From the NCBI RefSeq assembly GCF_014930455.1, contig NZ_JAAIYO010000004.1, forward strand, positions 1-64,000: a stretch of DNA of 64,000 bases. The letters are read 5' to 3'. A model generated the notes under the pieces. It was given only the letters and a program-made list of their open reading frames with translations, did not search any database and was not told where the DNA came from. The stretch comes from Corallococcus soli. GTDB lineage: Bacteria > Myxococcota > Myxococcia > Myxococcales > Myxococcaceae. Of the stretch, positions 9,600 through 20,719 are shown in pieces (position 1 is the first letter of the stretch; each line of letters starts with the position of its first letter). Both the position numbers and the translations under genes were made by a program.

Positions 9600-11757
9600 T
9601 CCGATGCTGCAGCCGCTGGTGGCGGGCTTCGCCATCGAGGCGCAGGAGGTCATCCAGAAGGTCACCATGGACCTGCTGGAGCTGGAGCGCGAGGGCCTGG
9701 AGAACGACGCGCTCGCGAAAATCTACACCCGGCTGGGCCGCCACCTGCACACGCTGAAGGGCAGCGCTTCCTCGCTGGGCCTCCAGGACCTGGGCGACAT
9801 CGCCCACCGGCTGGAGGACGCGCTGGCGCCGCTCAAGGCGACCACGCAGAAGATGCCGCGCACGGTGGTGGACATCCTGCTGCACGGGCTGGACCTGTTC
9901 ATGCTGCGCGCGCAGGCGCACGCGGATGGCCGGGGAGAGCTGCTGCCGGACCCCGCCGCCGCGCTGGCCCAGCTGGTCGCGGCCGCGCCGCCGCCGGAGG
10001 CCGCCGCCGCGCTGCCCGGGGGGGCCTTCGCGCAGGCGGTGCCCCCGCCGCCGACGACGGACGCTGGCGTGCAGGGCCTGTCGCCGGGCGCGCCGCCGTC
10101 GCCGGAGCCGCAGGGCGAGTCGGCGGACGCCGGGTGGCGCGTGAGCGCGCGGCAGGTGACGTCGCTGATGCGCGAGGTGGAGCGCCTGCGCGAGGTGCGC
10201 CTGCGGGTGGAGGAGCGCAGCCGGGAGCTGGAGCGGGTGTCCACGCTGCTCGCCAAGCAGGGCCTGCTGGCGGAGACGGCGGAGGCGCGCACGCTGCTGT
10301 CCGGCACGGGCCGCTCGCTGCGCACCGACGGCGAGGAGACGAGCGACATCGTGGACGCGCTGGAGGAGGGCCTCAAGGCCATCACCACGCGGCCCACGCG
10401 CACCATCCTGGAGCCCCTGCAGCGCATGGTGCGGGACCTGTCGCGCCAGCTGGGCAAGGAGGCGCGGCTGTCGGTGGTGGGCGCGGAGGTGTCGTTGGAC
10501 AGGCGCCTGCTGGAGAAGCTCCAGGGCGCGCTCGTGCACCTCTTGCGCAACGCCGTGGACCACGGGCTGGAGATGCCCGCCGAGCGCGAGAAGGCCGGCA
10601 AGCACCACGAGGGCGCGCTCACGCTGCGCGTGGAGCAGCAGGGCAACCTGCTGTACCTGGAGGCCTCCGACGACGGGCGCGGCATCGACCTGCAGGCGGT
10701 GCGGCGGGTGGCGGAGAAGCGCGGGCTGGTGACGGCGGAGGAGGTGGCGCGCTTCAACGACAACCAGGTGCGCGACCTCATCTTCAGCGAGGGCTTCAGC
10801 ACCCGCTCGGACGTGACGGACACCTCCGGGCGCGGCGTGGGCCTGGACGCGGTGCGCGCCACGGTGGAGGCGCTCCAGGGCCGCATCGAGGTGGCCAGCA
10901 CGCGCGGGCAGGGCACGCGCTTCGTGCTCACGCTGCCGGTGGACCTGGGCAGCTCCCCGGTGCTGATGGTGCGCGCGCTGGAGCAGTTCGTGGGCCTGCC
11001 CATGCTCGCGGTGGAGTCCACGCAGCTGGCGCGCGCGGACTCGCTGCGGCTGGGCAAGCGCCGGGCGCACCTGGAGCACCTGGGGCAGCTCCTGCCGGTG
11101 GTGGACCTGGGCGCGCGGCTGGGCCTGCGCGCGTCGGCGCCCCCCGCGGAGGGCCAGCCCATGCTCATCGTCCAGAGCGGCGGCAAGCGCGTGGCGCTGG
11201 TGGTGGACGCGGTGGTGGGGGACCGGGACCTGGTCATCCGCCCGCTGCCCTCGGAGGTGCGCGACGTGCCGGCCTGGCAGGGCGCGGCGACGCTCAGCCG
11301 CGGCGAGCTGCTGCTCATCCTCCGTCCGGACTGGGTGGTGTCGGATTCGGAGAAGGTGACGGTGTCGGCGGGCAGCCGGCGGGCGCTGGTGGTGGACGAC
11401 TCGCTCACCGCGCGGGCGCTGCACCGGGCCAGCCTGGAGGCCGGCGGCTTCCAGGTGCACCTGGCGGCCAGCGGCCCCCGGGCCCTGGAGCGGCTGGCGG
11501 CGGACACCTACGACGTCGTCATCTGCGATCTGGACATGGAAGAGATGGACGGCACCGAGCTCATCGCGCGGCTGCGTGAGAAGAAGGAGACGCGCACGCT
11601 GCCGGTCATCCTGGTCTCCGCGCACGACAGCCCGTCCGCGCGCGAGCGGGGGCTGGAGTCCGGCGCGGACGGCTTCTTGAGCAAGCGCGAATGCGCCGCG
11701 GGCCGCCTGCTCGCCGAAGTGCTGGACGTGATGAGCCGCCGCGGGAGCCGCGCTTGA
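9589..11757 (+). CDS. cheA: CheA histidine kinase with C-terminal receiver domain
   Basis: Hybrid chemosensory kinase of 722 residues. Order: HPt domain with phosphoacceptor H54 (HTLKGSASS), an Ala/Pro-rich linker around 120-180 where the P2 domain would be, dimerisation helices around 185-260, the HATPase with its N box LLRNAVDHGLEMPAE and G1 box DDGRGIDL, a CheW-like regulatory domain, and a receiver from about residue 595 (VVDDSLTARAL, ICDLDMEEMDG). CheA-CheY fusions such as FrzE are frequent in myxobacteria. The lack of a clear P2 domain fits a built-in receiver, which would not need separate CheY docking. It overlaps cheW by 11 nt; cheB starts 2 nt after its stop. Confidence 0.93.
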   Translation: MAVDPMLQPLVAGFAIEAQEVIQKVTMDLLELEREGLENDALAKIYTRLGRHLHTLKGSASSLGLQDLGDIAHRLEDALAPLKATTQKMPRTVVDILLHGLDLFMLRAQAHADGRGELLPDPAAALAQLVAAAPPPEAAAALPGGAFAQAVPPPPTTDAGVQGLSPGAPPSPEPQGESADAGWRVSARQVTSLMREVERLREVRLRVEERSRELERVSTLLAKQGLLAETAEARTLLSGTGRSLRTDGEETSDIVDALEEGLKAITTRPTRTILEPLQRMVRDLSRQLGKEARLSVVGAEVSLDRRLLEKLQGALVHLLRNAVDHGLEMPAEREKAGKHHEGALTLRVEQQGNLLYLEASDDGRGIDLQAVRRVAEKRGLVTAEEVARFNDNQVRDLIFSEGFSTRSDVTDTSGRGVGLDAVRATVEALQGRIEVASTRGQGTRFVLTLPVDLGSSPVLMVRALEQFVGLPMLAVESTQLARADSLRLGKRRAHLEHLGQLLPVVDLGARLGLRASAPPAEGQPMLIVQSGGKRVALVVDAVVGDRDLVIRPLPSEVRDVPAWQGAATLSRGELLLILRPDWVVSDSEKVTVSAGSRRALVVDDSLTARALHRASLEAGGFQVHLAASGPRALERLAADTYDVVICDLDMEEMDGTELIARLREKKETRTLPVILVSAHDSPSARERGLESGADGFLSKRECAAGRLLAEVLDVMSRRGSRA

Positions 11758-11759
11758 GC

Positions 11760-12818
11760 ATGAAGAAGATCCGCGTGCTCGTGGTGGACGACTCGCCCAC
11801 CATGGCCAGCACGCTCACCGCCCTCCTCACGGAGGAGCCTCGCATCGAGGTCGTGGGCCGGGCGGCGGACGGCAACCGCGCCGTGCAGCTCGCGCGTCTG
11901 CTGCGTCCGGACGTCATCACCATGGACCTGCTGCTGCCCGGCCTGGACGGCCCGGCGGCCATCGGCCACATCATGTCCCAGGCGCCCGCGCGCATCCTGG
12001 TCGTGAGCGCCGTGGCGGAGCAGCGGGGCGTGGACCTGGGCTTCCAGGCCATGAGCGCCGGGGCGCTGGAGCTCATCGGCAAGCCCAACGTCACCAACGC
12101 GGACGAGCTGCGCAAGTGGGGCCGGGAGCTGGCCCACTCGGTGTGCCTGATGGCGGAGGTGCCCGTCATCTCCCGCCGCCCGCGCGCCGCGCCGCCCCTG
12201 CCCATGCCCACCGGGGCGCGGGTGGACGTCTTCGGCCTGGTGGCCTCCACCGGCGGGCCCCCGGCGCTGGCGGAGGTGCTCTCCAAGCTGCCCAAGGACC
12301 TGCCGGTGCCGGTGCTCATCGCCCAGCACATCACCGTGGGCTTCACGCAGGGCATGGTGCGCTGGCTGTCGCAGGTGTGCCCGCTCCACGTCACCATGGC
12401 GCGCGACGGCGAGCGGCTGGAGCCGGGCCGGGTGTACTTCCCCCTGGACGGGCACGACCTGCTGGTGGACAGCGCGGGGCTGGCCCGCCTGCAGCGCACC
12501 CAGGGCGGGCCGTGCCCCAACGGGGACGTGCTCCTGAACTCGCTGGCGGCGGCGTACGGCCGGCGCTGTGGCGGCGGCGTCCTCACCGGCATGGGCGAGG
12601 ACGGCGCGCGCGGCCTGCTGGCCATCCGCACCGCGGGGGGCGTCACCTTCGCGCAGGACGAGGCGTCGAGCGTCGTCTACGGCATGCCGCGCGCCGCGCT
12701 GGAGCTGAAGGCCACCGACGGGGGGGTGCCCCTGTCCGCGGTGGCGGACCTCATCCTACAAAGTTGCCAGCGCCCCACGTTCCGCCCTTCCCGCCCGCCG
12801 GAGGGTGGCTCACGATGA
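11760..12818 (+). CDS. cheB: CheB receptor methylesterase/deamidase
   Basis: Removes methyl groups from receptor glutamates once phosphorylated by CheA. The 352-residue protein has a receiver with D56 (ITMDLLLPGLDG), a linker, and the methylesterase domain with the catalytic triad S163 (VASTGGPP), H190 (AQHITVGF) and D281 (GMGEDGARG). The ATG gives the standard MKKIRVLVVDDSP start and lies 2 nt beyond the cheA stop. With CheR in the same operon it shows that the pathway uses methylation-based adaptation. Confidence 0.94.
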   Translation: MKKIRVLVVDDSPTMASTLTALLTEEPRIEVVGRAADGNRAVQLARLLRPDVITMDLLLPGLDGPAAIGHIMSQAPARILVVSAVAEQRGVDLGFQAMSAGALELIGKPNVTNADELRKWGRELAHSVCLMAEVPVISRRPRAAPPLPMPTGARVDVFGLVASTGGPPALAEVLSKLPKDLPVPVLIAQHITVGFTQGMVRWLSQVCPLHVTMARDGERLEPGRVYFPLDGHDLLVDSAGLARLQRTQGGPCPNGDVLLNSLAAAYGRRCGGGVLTGMGEDGARGLLAIRTAGGVTFAQDEASSVVYGMPRAALELKATDGGVPLSAVADLILQSCQRPTFRPSRPPEGGSR

Positions 12819-12882
12819 GCCCTCCGCGCCGTCCGGGTCCTCCGCCAAGAATCCGTGCGGCCGTGCGTTGTCCCCGTCGGCG

Positions 12883-12903
12883 GATGGCCGACGGTCGGCC
12901 GTC
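12883..12903 (+). other. Hairpin between cheB and the receptor gene
   Basis: GGCCGA / TCGGCC arms around a 3-nt loop, extended by three more pairs including one G-U. It lies in the only sizeable gap (112 nt) inside the operon, 28 nt before the receptor start. It could lower readthrough or act on mRNA stability. No T tract follows. Confidence 0.35.
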
Positions 12904-12930
12904 TGAACGCGTCGTCCTGGGAGTGCTCCC

Positions 12931-14547
12931 GTGAAGTCGACCGCCCCGCTCAACGTCTCCTTCCTGCGTGGGCTCGGGCTCGCGCCGAAGTTCGTGCTCG
13001 TCACGGCGGTCGTCAGCGCCGCCGTGGCCGTGCTGCTCACCTTCATCGCCACGAACCAGCTCCAGGCCAACCTGGAGGAGCGCCACATCATCGAAGGGCA
13101 GGCCGTGGCGCTGAGCCTGTCCATCGCCACGGAGCAGGGCCTTGCCGCGGGCATGCCGTCGCTCCAGCCCCTCATCAGCCCGTTCCTGGGGCGCGACGAC
13201 CTGGCGTACCTCTTCATCCAGGACGCCTCCGGCAAGGTGCTGGTGCACACCTTCAACGGCGCCTTCCCGGAGGCGCTGAAGGTCGCCACCGAGGCCCCGG
13301 CGGTGGTGGGCCATGACGGCCTGCGCGTCATCCCGGAGCTGCGGCTGCAGCGGGGCGGCAGGACGCTGGTGGGCACGGACGTGGCGGCGCCGGTGGCCGG
13401 GGGACGGCTGGGCACCGTGCACGTGGGCATGGCGCGCGAGTTCATCGAAGCGAAGGTGGGCGGGCTGCGCTGGCAGATGCTGCTGTTCGCGCTGCTGCTG
13501 GAGCTGGCCGGCGTCGTGGTGGCGGCGCTGTTCGGCCGCAGCATCGTGCGGCCGCTGGCGGAGCTCACGTCGGTGGCGGGCCACATCGTGGCGTCCGGCG
13601 ACCTCACGCGTCCCATCACGGTGCGGGGCAACGACGAGGTGGGGCGGCTGTCCAACTCCTTCTCGCAGATGGTGGGCAAGCTGCGCGAGGTCACCCTCAA
13701 CCTCCAGCACGCGGCCACCGCGCTCACCCAGTCCACCGAGCACCTCAACGCGTCCTCCACGGAGCAGGCGCAGACCATCTCGCGCCAGGCCGCCGCGCTG
13801 CAGGAGACGCAGGTGACGGCGCAGGAGATAAAGCAGACCTCCACGCTGGCCGCCCAGAAGGCGGAGAGCGTGCTCAGCGTGGCCGAGCGCGCCGACTCCC
13901 TGGCGAAGGCGGGCGAGGACTCCATCGAGCAGACGATGGCGGGCCTCAACGACATCCGCGCGCAGGTGGGGGAGATCGCGGAGAAGATTCTGGAGCTGGG
14001 CGAGCGCACCCGCCAGATTGGCGGCATCACCCAGACGGTGAAGGACCTGGCGGACCAGTCCAACATGCTCGCGCTCAACGCGGCCATTGAAGCGGTGCGC
14101 TCCGGCGAGCACGGCAAGGGCTTCAGCGTCGTGGCCCGTGAAATCCGCGCGCTGGCGGACCAGTCCATCCAGGCGACGACGCGCGTGCGGGAGCTGCTGG
14201 ACGACATCGCCAACTCCGTCACCGCCGCGGTGCGCATCACCGAGCGCGGCGCGGAGCGCATGGAGGCGGGCCTGGAGCAGGTGCGCACCAGCGGGCAGAA
14301 CCTGCGCGAGCTGTCCTCCATCGTCCAGGACAACGCCGCCGCCGTCCGGCAGATCGCCGCCGCGGTGAACCAGCAGAACGTGGGCATCAATCAAATCACC
14401 CTCGCGGTGAACGACTTGTCCCGGATGATGGACGACACCGTGGCGCGCATCGGGTCCACCGGCGAGGCGGCCACCACGCTGCAGATCATCTCCGAGCAGC
14501 TCTCCAGCGCCGTGGGCGCGTACAAGGTGGACGCGAAGAAGCCGTAG
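12931..14547 (+). CDS. Methyl-accepting chemotaxis protein
   Basis: Transmembrane chemoreceptor of 538 residues. TM1 is at about 21-40, a periplasmic sensor region of about 140 residues follows, TM2 is at about 182-201, then a HAMP domain (203-255) and the cytoplasmic signalling coiled coil. The hairpin tip region reads [20 protein letters not shown], near the MCP consensus. The periplasmic part has a PAS/Cache-like look ([16 protein letters not shown]) but no ligand can be named. There is no C-terminal NWxTF pentapeptide for CheR tethering; the protein ends AKKP. GTG start; last gene of the operon, followed by a terminator. Confidence 0.93.
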   Translation: MKSTAPLNVSFLRGLGLAPKFVLVTAVVSAAVAVLLTFIATNQLQANLEERHIIEGQAVALSLSIATEQGLAAGMPSLQPLISPFLGRDDLAYLFIQDASGKVLVHTFNGAFPEALKVATEAPAVVGHDGLRVIPELRLQRGGRTLVGTDVAAPVAGGRLGTVHVGMAREFIEAKVGGLRWQMLLFALLLELAGVVVAALFGRSIVRPLAELTSVAGHIVASGDLTRPITVRGNDEVGRLSNSFSQMVGKLREVTLNLQHAATALTQSTEHLNASSTEQAQTISRQAAALQETQVTAQEIKQTSTLAAQKAESVLSVAERADSLAKAGEDSIEQTMAGLNDIRAQVGEIAEKILELGERTRQIGGITQTVKDLADQSNMLALNAAIEAVRSGEHGKGFSVVAREIRALADQSIQATTRVRELLDDIANSVTAAVRITERGAERMEAGLEQVRTSGQNLRELSSIVQDNAAAVRQIAAAVNQQNVGINQITLAVNDLSRMMDDTVARIGSTGEAATTLQIISEQLSSAVGAYKVDAKKP

Positions 14548-14574
14548 CCGCCCCGCACGCCGGTGGAAACACGA

Positions 14575-14611
14575 AGGCCCCGAGTTCCCCTCAAGAGGGA
14601 GCCCGGGGCCT
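14575..14611. terminator. Bidirectional terminator, receptor gene / clpA
   Basis: Long inverted repeat AGGCCCCGAGTTCCCCTC / GAGGGAGCCCGGGGCCT with one bulge, placed between the convergent receptor and clpA genes. On the plus strand it is followed by CGGTGTTT, a short U-rich tail. Confidence 0.75.
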
Positions 14612-14636
14612 CGGTGTTTCAGGCAATCCAGCGGCC

Positions 14637-16925
<2,289 letters not shown>

Positions 16926-16928
16926 GGT

Positions 16929-17255
16929 TCAGCCTTCCTCGGGTTCCATGGACAGCCGCAGGGGGAACCCGTTGTCCCGCGCCGCGGCCTCCACTGTCTT
17001 GAGCTTCGTCTCTGCGACGTCGTAGGTATAAACGCCGGCCACGCCGATGCCGTTGTAATGAACGTGCATCATGATCTGCACGGCATCCGTCTCCGACTTG
17101 TGGAAGATCTCCTTGAGCACGGCCACCACGAACTCCCGCGTGGTGTAGTTGTCGTTGTGCAGGAGGACCTTGTAGAGCGTCGGCCTCTTCAGCTTCTGCT
17201 TGGGGACGGTCTCCGTGACGACCTGGCCGTCATCATGTTGGTGCTTCTGCGCCAT
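16929..17255 (-). CDS. clpS: ClpS adaptor protein
   Basis: Adaptor that recognises N-terminal destabilising residues and delivers them to ClpA. The 108-residue protein has the core YKVLLHNDNYTTREFVVAVL, with the HNDN...T pocket residues that bind the alpha-amino group, and later the HYNGIGVAGVYTYDVAETK strand. The N-terminal tail of about 25 residues is disordered, as is typical. A frame extending to 17594 is only the shadow of the neighbouring gene; the ATG at 17255 is the family start. Confidence 0.96.
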   Translation of the reverse strand: MAQKHQHDDGQVVTETVPKQKLKRPTLYKVLLHNDNYTTREFVVAVLKEIFHKSETDAVQIMMHVHYNGIGVAGVYTYDVAETKLKTVEAAARDNGFPLRLSMEPEEG

Positions 17256-17311
17256 GGGCTTGCGGACTCCCTTGCCTTCGCTTCGCGAACCACGGCGGGT
17301 CCTCGAAAACT

Positions 17312-18472
17312 TCAGACCCGCTCCTTGAAACCCGTCTCCGCCCACCAGAGGGGCAGGCCGCTTTCGACGGCCGCCCGCTCGTGCGCCAGGAAGCCGCGCA
17401 CCGCCCGGTCCAATCCGGGGTGGAGGAAGAGATGCGCACTGTACGTGAGGTGCGGCTCGAATCCCCGGGTGAGCTTGTGCTCGCCCCCGGCCCCGGGCTC
17501 GAAGCGCTCCAGCCCCCGCGCGATGCAGGCCTCCACCGGCTGGTAGAGGCAGACATTGAAGTGCAGGAACGGGTGCTCCTCGAGCGCTCCCCAATAACGG
17601 CCGAACAGCGTGCGCGGCCCGATGAAGTTGAACGCCCCCGCCACCCGCCGGCCTTCCCGGCGGGCCTCCACGAACTCACACCGGTGCCGGAAGCCTCCGA
17701 GCAGGCGGGCGAAGAAGTCCGGCGTCAGCGACCGCACCCCCCAGGGGTAGCGGTCCACCGTGGCCACGTAGAGCTGGTGCGCGCTCGCGGGCTCCAGCTC
17801 CTCCAGGGCCTCGCCCCGCAGGGTGCGGAAGGTGATGCCCTGGGTGTCAGGGGCGGCCAGCTCGCGCCGGAGCTGGTGGCGCCGCTTGGAGTGGAAGCGG
17901 GCGAGGAAGTCCTCGAACGTCCGGTAGCCGGTGTTCGTCCACTGGTACTGCACGCCCAGGCGCACCGCGTAGCCCTGGGCCTCCAGCACCGGCAGCTCCT
18001 CCGGGGTGGGGAAGAGGACGTGGACGCTGGAGAGCCCCTCCGCGCGGGCGTACTCCAGGGCGGCGCCGTACAGCTCCGCCTCGCGGGTGGGGCGGTCCTC
18101 GCCGGGGGCCACCAGCACGCGGCGGCCCGTGGCGGGGGTGAAGGGCACCGCGAGCACCAGCTTGGGGTAGTAGCGCAGGCCGGCGCGCTCGGCGGCGGTG
18201 GCCCAGGCGGCGTCGAAGACGAACTCGCCGTGGCTGTCGTCCTTCAGGTACGCGGGCGCGGCGGCCACCAGGCGCGAGCCCCTCCAGAGGGTGAGGTGGC
18301 GGGGGTGCCAGCCGCGCTCGGGCACCACGCTGCCGCTCTCCTCCAGGGCGGCCAGGAAGGCCCACTCCAGGAAGGGCATGGAGCCCGGGTCCACCAGCGC
18401 GTCCCAGGCCGTCTGGGGGACGTCGGTGATGGACGTGAGCAGGCGCAGCGTGGTGGGAAGCGGGGCGGACAT
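17312..18472 (-). CDS. FemAB/GNAT-like acyltransferase (COG3146, DUF482)
   Basis: A 386-residue protein of the predicted N-acyltransferase family COG3146 (Pfam FemAB_like). Signature pieces are GRYWGALEEHPFLHFNVCLYQ, followed by EACIARGLERFEPGAGGEHK and the segment RGFEPHLTYSAH. The fold of this family is a double GNAT domain like Fem transferases, which use aminoacyl-tRNA. No member has a well-settled reaction that I know of. It lies 56 nt upstream of clpS on the same strand, the position that aminoacyl-protein transferase genes (aat, bpt) hold in other bacteria. The start ATG at 18472 gives MSAPLPTTLRLL; the frame is open up to 18523. Confidence 0.82.
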   Translation of the reverse strand: MSAPLPTTLRLLTSITDVPQTAWDALVDPGSMPFLEWAFLAALEESGSVVPERGWHPRHLTLWRGSRLVAAAPAYLKDDSHGEFVFDAAWATAAERAGLRYYPKLVLAVPFTPATGRRVLVAPGEDRPTREAELYGAALEYARAEGLSSVHVLFPTPEELPVLEAQGYAVRLGVQYQWTNTGYRTFEDFLARFHSKRRHQLRRELAAPDTQGITFRTLRGEALEELEPASAHQLYVATVDRYPWGVRSLTPDFFARLLGGFRHRCEFVEARREGRRVAGAFNFIGPRTLFGRYWGALEEHPFLHFNVCLYQPVEACIARGLERFEPGAGGEHKLTRGFEPHLTYSAHLFLHPGLDRAVRGFLAHERAAVESGLPLWWAETGFKERV

Positions 18473-18539
18473 GGGCGGGCCGGGCAACGCCAGCCTATAA
18501 CGGCGCGTGAGGCCTGCCGCCACGCCCGCCCCACGCCAG

Positions 18540-18983
18540 CTACTTGCCGCGCGTCAGCTCGGTGGCGAGGAAGCCCGCGACCTCCGCCATCCCGGCGGCG
18601 GCGCGCTTGCGGCCCTCGTCGGACTCCATCACGCGGCGGGCGGCGTCGCTGGCCGTGCCCGCCTCCAGGTCCACCAGCACCAGGAAGGCGCTCCAGCCGG
18701 GCGTCGTGGGCGCGACCTTGCCCGGGCGCTGCGGCCGGTCGCCCAGGGTGGTGGCCACCTTCTCCAGCAGGCCGTCCTCGGTGAGACGTTTTGTCTTGCC
18801 GAGCATCTGGGTCCACGTGGCCTCCAGCAGGGCCGTCAGCAGGCGTCCGGAGAGCGCGGTGGAGAGGCGCTGGGCGGATTCCTCGGCGTCCAGGCGGTGG
18901 GCCTCGGCGTAGGTGGGGCCCAGCTTGGCCACCACCACGGCCCGGGTGGCGAGGTGGGCAAGGCGCGGCGGGAAGGCGGACAT
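18540..18983 (-). CDS. Hypothetical protein, 147 residues
   Basis: I do not recognise a family. The protein is Ala/Leu/Arg-rich and predicted helical, with no signal peptide, membrane segment or Cys. It begins MSAFPPRLAHLATRAVVVAKLG and ends ATELTRGK. It lies 67 nt upstream of the acyltransferase gene on the same strand, so it probably heads the operon with the acyltransferase, clpS and clpA. Codon use is like its neighbours, which supports a real gene. The divergent nfu-type gene starts 206 nt away. Confidence 0.7.
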   Translation of the reverse strand: MSAFPPRLAHLATRAVVVAKLGPTYAEAHRLDAEESAQRLSTALSGRLLTALLEATWTQMLGKTKRLTEDGLLEKVATTLGDRPQRPGKVAPTTPGWSAFLVLVDLEAGTASDAARRVMESDEGRKRAAAGMAEVAGFLATELTRGK

Positions 18984-19189
18984 GGGGAGACCTCACCAGC
19001 GGGGCAGGGAAGGGAAGGACGGTCCCCCGGACCGGAAAAGCAAAGGGGGCCCGGTGTCTTACATCGGAACGACGCTCCGGGCCGCATCCGGAGTGAATGG
19101 AACGCGCGGCGCGTTTGCCTGACAGCCGGACAGGTTGCTATGGGGCCCGGCGCGCCTTAGAGGAAGCAGACTTTCGTCGGGAGAACAGA

Positions 19190-19750
19190 ATGTCCGTGAA
19201 CATCCAGCTCGAGTGGACCCCCAACCCCAGCACGTTGAAGTACGTGGTGGACCGCAAGCTGCTGGGCGGTGGCGCCGTGAACTTCACCAACCGGGGTGAC
19301 GCGGAGGCGAAGTCGCCGCTGGCCCTGCGGCTGATGGACATCCAGGGCGTCACCGCGGTGATGCTCGGCACCAACTTCGTCACCGTGACGAAGGGCGACT
19401 CCGGTGAATGGGACGAGCTCAACGACTCCGTGATGGCCACGCTGGACACGCACCTCACGGAGGGGCTGCCCGTGGTGGACGAGGCCGCGCTCGCGGCGTC
19501 GCGCCAGACGTCCTCCCAGGAGGGCTCCATCGAGCAGCGCATCCAGACCATCCTGGACGATGAGATCCGTCCGGCGGTGGCGCAGGACGGCGGCGACATC
19601 ACGCTGGACCGCTTCGAGGACGGCATCGTGTACCTGCACATGAAGGGCTCGTGCGCGGGCTGCCCGTCGTCCACCGCGACGCTGAAGATGGGCATCGAGG
19701 GCCGCCTGCGCGAGGCCATCCCGGAAGTGATGGAAGTGGTGTCCGTCTGA
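19190..19750 (+). CDS. NifU-like Fe-S cluster carrier (Nfu family)
   Basis: Carries and delivers 4Fe-4S clusters to apoproteins. The 186 residues comprise an Nfu N-terminal domain (about 5-90, LEWTPNPSTLKYVV) and a C-terminal NifU domain (about 115-186) with the cluster-binding C155 and C158 in GSCAGCPSS. This architecture matches the Nfu1/mitochondrial type rather than E. coli NfuA, whose N-domain is a degenerate A-type carrier. The ATG at 19190 is the family start. A weak promoter-like pair (TTGCCT at 19115, TGCTAT at 19136) with a 15-nt spacer precedes it. Confidence 0.92.
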   Translation: MSVNIQLEWTPNPSTLKYVVDRKLLGGGAVNFTNRGDAEAKSPLALRLMDIQGVTAVMLGTNFVTVTKGDSGEWDELNDSVMATLDTHLTEGLPVVDEAALAASRQTSSQEGSIEQRIQTILDDEIRPAVAQDGGDITLDRFEDGIVYLHMKGSCAGCPSSTATLKMGIEGRLREAIPEVMEVVSV

Positions 19751-20673
19751 GGCGCAACGTCAAGGCGCCGCAGGTCCGCAAGGAGCTGCTGCCGGACCAG
19801 TCCCAGGCCCTGCTGCGGGAGCTGCACCTGCTCACGCGCGAGGGCCACCTCAACGCGGACGCGCTGCGCAAGCTCAAGCAGGTCAACCACCTGGTGGGCC
19901 TCTTGCGCCCCGCCATGGACGACGTGCAGGCCCGCCACCCGAGCCCCCTCGTGGTGGACGCCGGCAGCGGCAACGCCTACCTGGGCTTCGTCGTCTACGA
20001 GCTGTTCCTCAAGGACGCGCAGGCCGGGGAGCTGCTCTCCATTGAAGGGCGCCCGGAGCTGACCGAAAGGGCGAAGGGCCGCGCGGAGCGGCTGCACTTC
20101 GACCGGATGCGCTTCCAGACGGCGCACATCGACGCGGCCCAGTACCCCGAGCGCATCCACGTGCTGATGGCGCTGCACGCGTGCGACACGGCCACGGACG
20201 ACGCGCTGGTGGCCGCCATCAAGCACGGCGCGGACCACGTGGCGGTGGTGCCGTGCTGCCAGGCGGAGGTGGCCGCGCAGCTGAAGGAGAAGCGCGCGAA
20301 GCCGGCCGGCTCCATGTCGCTGCTCTTCCAGCACCCCATGCACCGGCGCGAGTTCGGCTCGCACCTGACGAACGTCATCCGCGCGCTGACGCTGGAGTCC
20401 TTCGGCTACCAGGTGACGGTGACGGAGCTGACGGGGTGGGAGCACTCGCTGAAGAACGAGCTCATCCTCGGGCGGCGCGTGCACCGCGACAACCGGCGCG
20501 CGAAGCTCCAGCTCCAGGCGCTGCTGGCGGAGACGGGCGTACAGCCCCGGCTCACGCGCCTGCTGGGCATCACCCCCGCGACGACGGGGGCGGCGCCGGT
20601 GGAACTGCCCGACGGTCCGGAAGTAGAATCCGCGCTGGAACCAGGGCCGGAGTCGGACGAACGTCAGGCGTGA
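19651..20673 (+). CDS. SAM-dependent methyltransferase (Methyltransf_32 type)
   Basis: Class I methyltransferase of unknown substrate. The SAM site is VVDAGSGNAYLGF, followed by LMALHACDTATDDALV and VVPCCQAEV, all typical of the Methyltransf_32 family. The start is unresolved: the family-like sequence begins at about 19747 (RNVKAPQVRKELLPDQ), where the only candidates are non-ATG codons such as the CTG overlapping the nfu stop (CTGA). The coordinates given use the GTG at 19651, inside the upstream gene, which would add 32 residues read out of frame from nfu. Co-transcribed with the Nfu gene, with the hydrolase gene 46 nt downstream. Confidence 0.82.
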   Translation: MRGLPVVHRDAEDGHRGPPARGHPGSDGSGVRLRRNVKAPQVRKELLPDQSQALLRELHLLTREGHLNADALRKLKQVNHLVGLLRPAMDDVQARHPSPLVVDAGSGNAYLGFVVYELFLKDAQAGELLSIEGRPELTERAKGRAERLHFDRMRFQTAHIDAAQYPERIHVLMALHACDTATDDALVAAIKHGADHVAVVPCCQAEVAAQLKEKRAKPAGSMSLLFQHPMHRREFGSHLTNVIRALTLESFGYQVTVTELTGWEHSLKNELILGRRVHRDNRRAKLQLQALLAETGVQPRLTRLLGITPATTGAAPVELPDGPEVESALEPGPESDERQA

Positions 20674-20719
20674 GGCGTGCCCGCCGTGCTTGAGGCGGGC
20701 GCTTCTGTCGGGAGGGGGC

